This document shows, one piece after another, positions 7,407-14,886 of a stretch of DNA of 64,000 nt. Both the position numbers and the translations under genes were made by a program. Within the stretch, counting starts at the first letter, position 1. The number at the start of each line of letters is the position of its first letter. The stretch spans positions 3,735,001-3,799,000 of the forward strand of contig NZ_CP025113.1 in assembly GCF_002831585.1 (NCBI RefSeq), written 5' to 3'. Below the pieces are notes generated by a model that saw only the letters and a list, made by a program, of their open reading frames with translations, did not search any database and was not told where the DNA came from. The DNA is from Bradyrhizobium sp. SK17. GTDB lineage: Bacteria; Pseudomonadota; Alphaproteobacteria; Rhizobiales; Xanthobacteraceae.

Positions 7407-8834
7407 TCAGTTCGTCTTGTGCGAGACGTTCTTGGCGACGGTGTAGCATTGCAGGCCCTCGGTGCCGCCCTCGCGGCCATATCCGCTGTCCTTGACCCCG
7501 CCGAACGGCGTCTCCGCGACGGAGGCGACGAAATGGTTGATCGAGAGGTTGCCGGCCTCGACGCCATCGGCGAGACGCTCCGCGTTGGACGCCGAGCGGG
7601 TGAAGGCGTAGGCGGCCAATCCGAACGGCAGCGCGTTGGCCTTCTCGATTGCCTCATCCAGCGTCTTGACCGGATTGACAAGGGCCAGCGGGCCGAACGG
7701 CTCCTCGTTCATCGCGCGTGCATCGTCAGGCAGGTCGGCGATCACCGTGAGCGGAAAATAGTAGCCGCGATTGCCGATCCGGTGGCCGCCGGCCAGCACC
7801 CGCGCACCTCTGGCCGTGGCATCGGCCACCAGCGTCTCCATCGCCTCGATCCGCCGCGAATTGGCCAGCGGTCCCATCTGGTTTGCGGGATCGAGCCCGT
7901 TGCCGACCTTGAGCGCGGCCGCCTTCTCGGCAAACGAGGTGGCGAACTGTTGATAGATCTGCTCCTGTACGAAGAAGCGCGTCGGCGCGACGCAGACCTG
8001 TCCGGCATTGCGCGACTTGCCGGCCACGGACGTTGCCGCGGTCGCGACCGGATCGACATCGTCGCAGACGATCACGGGCGCATGGCCACCGAGCTCCATG
8101 ATCGCAGGCTTCATGTGCCGGCCCGCCATTTCGGCGAGGTGCTTGCCGACCGGGATCGAGCCGGTGAAGGTCACCAGACGGATTCGCGATTGCGGGATCA
8201 GATACTCGGAAATCTCGGCCGGGTTGCCGAACACCAGATTGAGCACGCCCGGCGGCAGGCCCGCATCGTGGAAGGCGCGAACCAGCTGCACCGCGCCGGC
8301 CGGAGTTTCCTCCGACGCCTTCAGGATGATCGAGCAGCCGGACGACAGCGCGCCGGCCACCTTGCGGGCCGGCGAGCTCATCGGGAAGTTCCACGGCGAG
8401 AACGCGGCAACCGGGCCGATCGGCTGCCGCAGCACGGTATGGCGCATGCCGGGCTCGCTCGGGATCACCCGGCCATAGAGCCGCTGACCCTCGGTCGCAT
8501 CCCATTCGATGATGTCGCAGCCGCGGAGGATCTCGAGCTTCGCCTGCTCGATCGGCTTGCCCTGTTCGAGCGTCATCGCGACCGCCATCTCGTCGACGCG
8601 TGCGCGGATCAGGGCGGCGGCCTTCAGGATGACCTGCGCGCGTTTCGCCGGCGCGGTCTTGCGCCAGACCGCAAAGCCGCGCTCAGCCGCGTCGAGCGCA
8701 TGGTCGAGATCGGCGCGGGTCGCGGTCGGCACCGTACCGAGGATGCTTTCATCGGCGGGATTGATGATCGGCGCGCCGTCGGCGCGCTTCCAGTGGCCGT
8801 CGATATAGAGTTCGATCTCTGGATAGGTCGTCAT
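7407..8834 (-). CDS. NAD(P)-dependent aldehyde dehydrogenase, succinate-semialdehyde dehydrogenase type
   Basis: A 475-residue aldehyde dehydrogenase. The nucleotide region reads FSPWNFPM, the general-base Glu is in MELGGHAPVIV, the catalytic Cys is in NAGQVCVAPTRF, and the C-terminal signature is GGVKDSGYGREGG. The VAPTRF context after the catalytic Cys and the overall length are those of GabD-like semialdehyde dehydrogenases, but substrate assignment from sequence alone is weak. It sits between a glutamine-amidotransferase gene (54 bases upstream) and a methyltransferase gene. This group may act in amine or glutamylated-compound breakdown, which is inference from context. Confidence 0.85.
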   Translation of the reverse strand: MTTYPEIELYIDGHWKRADGAPIINPADESILGTVPTATRADLDHALDAAERGFAVWRKTAPAKRAQVILKAAALIRARVDEMAVAMTLEQGKPIEQAKLEILRGCDIIEWDATEGQRLYGRVIPSEPGMRHTVLRQPIGPVAAFSPWNFPMSSPARKVAGALSSGCSIILKASEETPAGAVQLVRAFHDAGLPPGVLNLVFGNPAEISEYLIPQSRIRLVTFTGSIPVGKHLAEMAGRHMKPAIMELGGHAPVIVCDDVDPVATAATSVAGKSRNAGQVCVAPTRFFVQEQIYQQFATSFAEKAAALKVGNGLDPANQMGPLANSRRIEAMETLVADATARGARVLAGGHRIGNRGYYFPLTVIADLPDDARAMNEEPFGPLALVNPVKTLDEAIEKANALPFGLAAYAFTRSASNAERLADGVEAGNLSINHFVASVAETPFGGVKDSGYGREGGTEGLQCYTVAKNVSHKTN

Positions 8835-8888
8835 CGGCGATTCTCCGCTCTTGTCGTATCGTGATGGAAGCTGCGCGGGTGCGCAGGC

Positions 8889-9626
8889 TCATGCCCCCGC
8901 GCTGGACCGGAGCGCGCTGTCGGTCGGTGCGATCGACTGAAGCCAGTCGCCGAACACCTGTTCCGCTTGCACGGCGACGGTTCTGGCCAGCGCCTGAGTC
9001 CTCCCGCGCAGCTCTGATATCGAGACCTTAGCCGCCGCCAGTTCGACGGCGTGGCCGACATACCATTCCTCGAGCTGCCGCGGATCGGCCTCGAGATGGA
9101 ATTGCAGCGCGAGCGCGTTGCGGCCCCAGGCGAAGGCCTGGTTCTGGTAGTTGGCGTTCGAGGCCAGCCGCACGGCACCCACGGGCAGGTCGAACGTATC
9201 GCCATGCCAGTGCAGCACCTCGTTTTGCAGGTTGCGCAGGCAGGACGATTTGCCATCCGGCGTCAGCTCGATCGGCCCCCAGCCGATTTCCTTGACCTCA
9301 CCCGGAAATACCCGGCCGCCGAGCGCCTGCGCGATCAGCTGTGCGCCGAGGCAGATGCCGAGTGTGGGCAGGTCGCGGCGCAGCCGCTGTTCGAGCAGCG
9401 CGATCTCGGCGGTGAGGAACGGATATTTGTCGGTCTCATAGACCCCGATCGGGCCACCGAGCACGATCAAGAGATCGGCCTCCCGGATCGCGCGATCGGA
9501 GAGATCATCCACCGGCGCGTCGCAGAACGACACGCTCCAGCCGGCACGCTCCATGATCGGGGCGAGCAGCCCGAGATCCTCGAACGCCACATGACGGATG
9601 GCAATGGCGGAGCGGCGTGGTCGCAT
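8889..9626 (-). CDS. Class I glutamine amidotransferase (GMP-synthase-like domain)
   Basis: A 245-residue stand-alone GATase domain. The nucleophile elbow LGICLGAQLIAQALGG carries the catalytic Cys, and LQFHLEADP supplies the catalytic His-x-Glu. LIVLGGPIGVYETD is the oxyanion-hole loop. Such lone domains are usually annotated as GMP-synthase-like, and some hydrolyse gamma-glutamyl compounds. No synthetase domain is attached or adjacent. Being first in a leftward group with a semialdehyde dehydrogenase makes a gamma-glutamyl-hydrolase role in polyamine or amine breakdown plausible but unproven. Confidence 0.8.
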   Translation of the reverse strand: MRPRRSAIAIRHVAFEDLGLLAPIMERAGWSVSFCDAPVDDLSDRAIREADLLIVLGGPIGVYETDKYPFLTAEIALLEQRLRRDLPTLGICLGAQLIAQALGGRVFPGEVKEIGWGPIELTPDGKSSCLRNLQNEVLHWHGDTFDLPVGAVRLASNANYQNQAFAWGRNALALQFHLEADPRQLEEWYVGHAVELAAAKVSISELRGRTQALARTVAVQAEQVFGDWLQSIAPTDSALRSSAGA

Positions 9627-9710
9627 CGGTGACGTCCAGTCTGTCGTTATATAATCACAAATATAGCGTAGCGGATCACGACGAGTCCAGCCGCCGCCGG
9701 GCGGGGCCGG

Positions 9711-10805
9711 TCAGCGATCGGAATGCATCTTCTCGAGGAAGTCCTTCACGCCGCTGACCGCGCCGGTGTTGGAGGCGACGTAACCGGGGAGGGCGCCCAC
9801 CGCCTTGTGAAACTCGCGGCTCTTCATGATGTCGAGCACGCGCCGCATCGGATCGGTATCGAGGAAGGTGCGCTTGCAGACGAAGAAATAATCTTCCGTG
9901 AGCAGCCGGATGAAGTCGAGGCCGAACTGTCGTGCGGCGGCCTCGACGCCGAAGCTCGCATCGGCCATGCCGCTCGCGACATAGGCGGCGACCGCGGCGT
10001 GAGTGAATTCCATGTGCTGGGCGCCGTTGATCCGGCTCTCGGGGATCCTGTGCAGCGCCAGCAACTGATCGAACAGCATGCGCGTGCCGGAATCATGGTC
10101 GCGGTTGACGAAACGGGCCTTGCGGTCGACCAGGTCCTTCAGCGCGGTGATCTTCAGCGGATTGCCGCGTTTCACCATCAGGCCCATCTCGCGGGTCACG
10201 AAATGGATCACGCGGTCCTCGCGCGGATCGAGCCACTCGCGGCAGGCCTTGATGCCCTGCGCCCGCAATTCGCCGCGCGGCAGATGCACGCCCGAGAGAT
10301 CGCAGGCGCCCTGCGCCAGCGACACCAGCGAGTTCTGGTTCGAGACATAGCGCAGATCGACGCCCATGCCGCTCTCGCGGTCGAGGAACTCGCGCAGCTT
10401 TGAAACCGCGAAGCCATGGCTGGCATGGACCCGGATCACCTGCGGCCGCTGCTCGAGGAACGGCTTGATCTCGGTGACCAGCTCCTGCGCGAGGTTCTCG
10501 AGTTGCAGGCTGAGCCGCGCCTGCATCCGCTCGCCCGCCCACACCAGCTTCTCGCCGAACGCCGTCAGTTTCGAGCCCTTGCCGCGCTGCGTCTCGACCA
10601 GCGGAACGCCGAAGAAGGCGGACCATTGCTCAATCAGGTTCCAGACGTGGCGATAGGACAGCTGCGCGTCGCTGGCGGCGCTGGTGATCTTCCCGGTCTT
10701 CCTGATCTCGTTGAGGATACCGAGCATCACGACCACGGTCTGCGGTGAGTTCTCCTTGCGGAAGCGCCAGACGGTCTCGATCTCGATCTGCAACATCACG
10801 GACAT
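9711..10805 (-). CDS. Transcriptional regulator with ModE-like HTH and periplasmic-binding-protein-like sensor domain
   Basis: A 364-residue regulator. The N-terminal 110 residues form a LysR/ModE-type winged helix (GKITSAASDAQLSYRHVWNL, then the wing ETQRGKGSKLTAFG). The rest is a type 2 substrate-binding fold (IRVHASHGFAVSKLREFL ... FVNRDHDSGTRMLFDQLL ... YVASGMADASFGVEAAAR). Proteins of this build sense a small ligand such as molybdate or an organic acid. An ATG three codons inside the chosen start is equally possible. The gene is divergent from the aldehyde dehydrogenase at 11.06 kb, its likely target. Confidence 0.82.
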   Translation of the reverse strand: MSVMLQIEIETVWRFRKENSPQTVVVMLGILNEIRKTGKITSAASDAQLSYRHVWNLIEQWSAFFGVPLVETQRGKGSKLTAFGEKLVWAGERMQARLSLQLENLAQELVTEIKPFLEQRPQVIRVHASHGFAVSKLREFLDRESGMGVDLRYVSNQNSLVSLAQGACDLSGVHLPRGELRAQGIKACREWLDPREDRVIHFVTREMGLMVKRGNPLKITALKDLVDRKARFVNRDHDSGTRMLFDQLLALHRIPESRINGAQHMEFTHAAVAAYVASGMADASFGVEAAARQFGLDFIRLLTEDYFFVCKRTFLDTDPMRRVLDIMKSREFHKAVGALPGYVASNTGAVSGVKDFLEKMHSDR

Positions 10806-10810
10806 CCAGT

Positions 10811-10828
10811 TATGAAATTGACTTCATA
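10811..10828. promoter_or_regulatory. Dyad in the regulator/aldehyde dehydrogenase promoter region
   Basis: TATGAA and TTCATA form perfect 6-base arms around ATTGAC, five bases upstream of the regulator start. The surrounding 100 bases are much richer in A+T than the genes on either side, as expected for a divergent promoter. It may be the regulator's own operator; no binding data can be read from sequence. Confidence 0.4.
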
Positions 10829-10901
10829 TACTGGCATACCAATAGGCACAAGATATCATATTTACTGTTGATCGAGGCCTCCTACGTTCAATGATAACAC
10901 C

Positions 10902-10977
10902 AGGAGGAAATATGATGTCTGTTGCATATGACTATGGACACGAACGCCACCCCCCGCGGCCCAAGCCCCGGCACTGA
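10902..10977 (+). other. Frameshifted 5' end of the aldehyde dehydrogenase gene at a C6 run
   Basis: AGGAGG (10902-10907) precedes ATGATG at 10912. The frame from there stops with TGA at 10975-10977 after only 21 codons. The frame of the downstream enzyme already reads sensibly from about 10956 (AAQAPALKDELLLIDG) but has no ATG. Adding one C to the run at 10950-10955 joins the ATG with the strong ribosome-binding site to the enzyme frame. Removing one C would instead join it to an ATG at 10928. The short frame could be a leader peptide, but a frameshift is the simpler reading. Confidence 0.7.
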
Positions 10978-11063
10978 AGGACGAACTGCTGCTGATCGAC
11001 GGCGCGCGGGTCCGCTCGCTCTCCGGGCGGACCTTCAAGTCGCTCAACCCGGCCACCGAGCAG

Positions 11064-12410
11064 GTGATCGCGACCATCGCGGAAGGCAATGAGGCGGATG
11101 TCGATCGTGCGGTCGCTGCCGCCCGCCGCGCCTTCGAGGGCCCGTGGCGTACGATGCGCGCCGCCGAGCGCGGCCATATCCTGCTGAAATGGGCCGAGCT
11201 GTTGAAGCAGCACACCGACGAGATCGCGGCGCTCGAGAGCCTCGATGCGGGCAAGCCGATCGCGGCCGTGCTGCGCCAGGATTTCCCGGCCGCCATCGAC
11301 ACGCTGACCTATTACGCCGGTTGGGCCGACAAGATCAGCGGCGACGTCGTCTCGGCGCGTGACGACGCGCTGACCTACACGGTGCGCGAGCCGGTCGGCG
11401 TGGTCGCTGCGATCGTGCCGTGGAATTTCCCGCTGATGATCGGGATGTGGAAGCTCGCCCCGGCGCTCGCCTGCGGCTGCACCATTGTGATGAAGCCCGC
11501 CGAGCTGACCTCGCTGTCGGCACTGCGGATCGCCGAACTGGCGCTCGAGGCCGGTTTGCCGAACGGCGTGCTCAACATCGTCACCGGTCCTGGCCGCACC
11601 GTCGGCGAGGCGCTGGTCAACCATCCCGATGTCGACAAGGTCACCTTCACCGGTTCGCCCGGCGTCGGCCGCGGCATCATGAAGGGCGCCGCCGGCAACT
11701 TCAAACGGGTCTCGCTCGAGCTCGGCGGCAAGTCGGCCAATGTGATCTTCGACGACGCCAATCTCGAAGCTGCGGCCAAGGCCGCCGCGGCCGGCATCTT
11801 CTTCAATGCCGGTCAGGTCTGCTCGGCCGGCTCGCGCGTGCTGGTGCAGGAGCGGGCGTATGACGAGGTGGTGGAGCGGCTGGTTGCCCGCGCCGAGGCG
11901 TTGCGCATCGGCGATCCCGCGGATCGCGCCACCGCGCTTGGCCCTGTGATCTCGGAGAAGCAGATGCGCTCGATCCTCGACTATGTCGAGATCGGTAAAC
12001 AAGAGGGCGCGCAGCTCGCCACCGGCGGCACACGCGTCGGCGACCGCGGCTATTTCATCAGCCCCACGGTGTTCGCCAATGTCGCGCACGAGATGCGGAT
12101 CTCGCAGGAGGAGATCTTTGGTCCCGTCGTGAGCGTGATCAAGTTCAAGGACGAGGCCGATGCGCTACGTCTCGCCAACGGCACCGCCTACAGCCTCGCC
12201 GCCGGCGTCTGGAGCGCCGACATCGGCCGCGTGCAGCGCTTCGCGCGCAAGGCCCGCGCCGGCACGGTGTGGATCAACACCTATGGCTACACCGACGTGC
12301 GCCTGCCCTGGGGCGGCGAACGCGACTCCGGCCTCGGCCGCGAGCACGGCACCGCCGCGCTCGACAACTTTACGGAGCCGAAGGCGGTGTGGATGAACCT
12401 GAACGTCTGA
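11064..12410 (+). CDS. Aldehyde dehydrogenase family protein (5' end frameshifted)
   Basis: The intact part is 448 residues. The cofactor region is IVPWNFPLM, the general base is in LELGGKSANVIF, the catalytic Cys is in NAGQVCSAGSR, and the end has the signature WGGERDSGLGREHG. The only available in-frame start is a GTG at 11064. It lies inside the conserved N-terminal strand (SLNPATEQVIATIAEG), so some 30-50 residues are missing from this frame. They are encoded just upstream in another frame. The enzyme resembles betaine-aldehyde and related NAD-dependent dehydrogenases; the substrate is unknown. It is divergent from the PBP-domain regulator. Confidence 0.8.
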   Translation: MIATIAEGNEADVDRAVAAARRAFEGPWRTMRAAERGHILLKWAELLKQHTDEIAALESLDAGKPIAAVLRQDFPAAIDTLTYYAGWADKISGDVVSARDDALTYTVREPVGVVAAIVPWNFPLMIGMWKLAPALACGCTIVMKPAELTSLSALRIAELALEAGLPNGVLNIVTGPGRTVGEALVNHPDVDKVTFTGSPGVGRGIMKGAAGNFKRVSLELGGKSANVIFDDANLEAAAKAAAAGIFFNAGQVCSAGSRVLVQERAYDEVVERLVARAEALRIGDPADRATALGPVISEKQMRSILDYVEIGKQEGAQLATGGTRVGDRGYFISPTVFANVAHEMRISQEEIFGPVVSVIKFKDEADALRLANGTAYSLAAGVWSADIGRVQRFARKARAGTVWINTYGYTDVRLPWGGERDSGLGREHGTAALDNFTEPKAVWMNLNV

Positions 12411-12449
12411 CGATCGTCAGGAGGCGCGAGAACGCGCGACAAAATTGCT

Positions 12450-12570
12450 GTCGTCCCGGCGCAGGCCGGGACCCATAACCCCAAATCCATGTTGTTGGAA
12501 CACGCTGGGGCCGCAGCAACGTCCGCGACTGACCTTTGTGGTTATGGGTCCCGGCCTGCGCCGGGACGAC
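12450..12570. repeat. Paired REP-like palindromes, GTCGTCCCGG family (copy 1)
   Basis: Two hairpins with CCCGGC...GCCGGG stems lie in opposite orientation. The pair starts GTCGTCCCGGCGCAGG, and the right half ends CGCCGGGACGAC. CCCATAACC and its complement sit at the inner edges, about 60 bases apart. The same arrangement recurs at 30623, 33755 and 46587, with a solo hairpin at 35558. The rest of 12411-12663, between the aldehyde dehydrogenase and the aldo/keto reductase, shows no gene. Confidence 0.85.
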
Positions 12571-12663
12571 GATGTGGCGAGACTATCGGGCAATGTGCAG
12601 ACATGATTGCTCGTTTCCTCTATCCTCGGGGGGCGACACCAACCACGCGAAAACGAGGCGATC

Positions 12664-13503
12664 GTGCAGACAAAAAAATTCGGCGAACACGGCCCGCAGG
12701 TCTCGGTGATCGGGCAGGGCACCTGGTATCTCGACCGCGGGGACCGCAAGGCGGCCGTCGCTGCGCTGAAGCGCGGCATCGATGCCGGCATGACCCATAT
12801 CGACACCGCCGAGATGTATGGCGACGCCGAGCTCGTGATCGCGGATGCGATCGGTGGCCGGCGCGACGAGTTGTTCCTGGTCTCGAAGGTGCTGCCGAGC
12901 AACGCCTCGCGGCGCGGCACCATCATCGCCTGCGAGCGTTCGCTGAAGCGACTGAAGACCGACCGGCTCGATTGCTACCTGCTGCATTGGCGCGGCACCT
13001 ATCCGCTTGCGGAAACGGTCGCGGCGTTCGACGAATTGATCGCCGCCGGCAAGATCCGCTCCTGGGGCGTCAGCAATTTCGACGCTGACGATCTCGACGA
13101 GCTGCTGGAGGTCGCAGGTCCTGGCAAGATCGCCTGCAACCAGGTGCTCTACCATCTGCGGGAGCGCGCCATCGAGCATGCCGTGATCCCGTGGTGCGTG
13201 CAGCATGGCGTCGCCGTCGTTGCCTACTCGCCGTTCGGCCACAATGATTTTCCTGAAGCGTCGAGCAAGGCCGGCACCGTGCTCCAGTCCATCGCGCAGG
13301 CGCACAAGGCGACGCCGCGCCAGGTCGCACTGAGCTTCCTGACGCGGCTGCCGTCGGTGCTTGCGATCCCGAAGGCGTCGAACGCGGATCATGCGGCGGA
13401 AAATGCCCTGGCCGGAACGCTGAAACTTGGCGCCGACGAAATCGCTGCGCTCGACGCCGCGTTCCCACGCGGGCCGAAACCGCGCTCGTTGCCGATGCTC
13501 TGA
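12664..13503 (+). CDS. Aldo/keto reductase
   Basis: A 279-residue (beta/alpha)8 oxidoreductase. The catalytic tetrad is visible: Asp in HIDTAEMYG with Tyr following, Lys in FLVSKVLP and His in CYLLHWRG. IPKASNADHAAENA is the NADPH phosphate-binding loop. The start is taken as GTG at 12664 (VQTKKFGEHG) with GAGG upstream, because this aligns with the family's first strand; an in-frame start at 12607 adds sequence unlike the family. It probably reduces aldehydes or keto sugars with NADPH, with no context to narrow the substrate. Confidence 0.85.
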   Translation: MQTKKFGEHGPQVSVIGQGTWYLDRGDRKAAVAALKRGIDAGMTHIDTAEMYGDAELVIADAIGGRRDELFLVSKVLPSNASRRGTIIACERSLKRLKTDRLDCYLLHWRGTYPLAETVAAFDELIAAGKIRSWGVSNFDADDLDELLEVAGPGKIACNQVLYHLRERAIEHAVIPWCVQHGVAVVAYSPFGHNDFPEASSKAGTVLQSIAQAHKATPRQVALSFLTRLPSVLAIPKASNADHAAENALAGTLKLGADEIAALDAAFPRGPKPRSLPML

Positions 13504-13753
13504 ACAAAACGCGTTGCACAGGAATCCGTGAATCCCGCAAATTGCCGGGATTCACCGCGCTCCACTCCACTCATGAGTTAACAAACTGTTGCAGGTGCGG
13601 CCGCATTGCGGCCGCGGCGGGCGGTCGCGCCTGCTGACGCATATCGGAGTCCCGTTTTCGGGCATTGTTCTCGCAGCGGAATTGGCGTTCTCTCCTTCAG
13701 CAGATTCCCGTTATTTTGCTCATCGAGATTGCCGTGACACCGCCCCCGCCGCC

Positions 13754-14725
13754 GTGGCCGCCAGGCTGGACAGCGTTCCCCTTTCATTGCCCGCGAAGAC
13801 CACGTTGGCGCGCAAGGCGCCGGCCCGCACCGACCGTCCGTTCAAGGGTATCGCGCTGATCCTGTTGTCGACGGTGTTCCTGGGGACATCGGACGTCACC
13901 GCAAAATATCTCTCGTCCACGCTGCCATCGATCGAGATCGCCTGGATCCGCTTTCTGGTGTTCGCATTGATCATGACGCCGGCGATGCTGCCGGGCACGC
14001 CACTGTTCGCATTGCGCAGCAGCCGTCCGGGTCTGCATGTGCTGCGCGGCGCCGCGCTGCTCGGCTCGTCGCTGATCTTCATCACCGGGCTCGGCTTCCT
14101 GCCGATCGCCGAGGCCTCGGCCACCAGCTTCGTCTCGCCGCTGTTCGTCACGGCGCTGTCGATCGCCTTCCTGGGCGAGAAGGTCGGCATGCGCCGCTGG
14201 GTCGCGACAGCGATCGGCCTTGCCGGCGTGTTCATCATCCTGCGGCCGGGCACCAGCGCCTTCCATCCCGCCGCGATCTTCCCGATCGTCTCGGCGCTGG
14301 CATGGGCAGGCACGCTGATCCTGACGCGGATGATGAGCGGCAGCGAGCGCCCGATCACCGTGATGACCTATTCGTCCATCGTCGGCGTCGCCATCGTCAG
14401 CGCGCTGGTGCCGTTCGTCTGGGTCACGCCGACCTGGCATGACATCATGTTCGGCATCCTGATCGGCGTTGCCTCCACGGTCGGACAGTGGATCGTGGTG
14501 CTGGCGTTCCGCTATGGCGACGCCTCGGTGCTGGCGCCGTTCTCCTACACGCAGCTCTTGTGGGTGAGCATCCTGGGCTTCCTGATCTTCGGTGAGGTGC
14601 CCGACCGCTGGACCATCCTCGGCGCCGGCTTCATCGTCGCCTCCGGCCTCTACACCGCGCATCGCGAGCGCATCCGCCGCTCGCAATTGCTTGACGTCGC
14701 CGGCGAGCCGTCGCCGAACGCCTGA
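13754..14725 (+). CDS. DMT-superfamily transporter, EamA domains
   Basis: An inner-membrane protein with about ten hydrophobic segments in two EamA repeats. The first begins at GIALILLSTVFLGTSDVTAKY and the second at AIFPIVSALAWAGTLILTRMM. The family contains metabolite exporters. The start is uncertain: the frame is open back to 13589, but codon content before about 13750 looks non-coding, so the GTG at 13754 is used here and TTG at 13787 is another option. The 250 bases before it (13504-13753) show no other gene. No neighbour suggests a substrate. Confidence 0.75.
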   Translation: MAARLDSVPLSLPAKTTLARKAPARTDRPFKGIALILLSTVFLGTSDVTAKYLSSTLPSIEIAWIRFLVFALIMTPAMLPGTPLFALRSSRPGLHVLRGAALLGSSLIFITGLGFLPIAEASATSFVSPLFVTALSIAFLGEKVGMRRWVATAIGLAGVFIILRPGTSAFHPAAIFPIVSALAWAGTLILTRMMSGSERPITVMTYSSIVGVAIVSALVPFVWVTPTWHDIMFGILIGVASTVGQWIVVLAFRYGDASVLAPFSYTQLLWVSILGFLIFGEVPDRWTILGAGFIVASGLYTAHRERIRRSQLLDVAGEPSPNA

Positions 14726-14886
14726 CGCGCGTATCCATTTTACAACAACTGCCCTTTATCCGCCCGGATTCCGGACGCGCACCATCACCATGCGCGGCCT
14801 GAGAAGACGCGTTCTCCGCGAATTGCAAGATAGCCCGTTCGGATTAAGCCGCGTCCACGCGGCACTGTCGATTTGGGGCTGGGGCA

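Noticed and set aside
7365..8864. Open frame of 499 codons on the + strand
   Set aside because: Antisense to the semialdehyde dehydrogenase gene; composition typical of a shadow.
10912..10977. A real regulatory leader peptide before the aldehyde dehydrogenase
   Set aside because: It has a strong ribosome-binding site but no attenuator-like hairpins or codon runs. A one-base frameshift explains it more simply, so it is listed as such.
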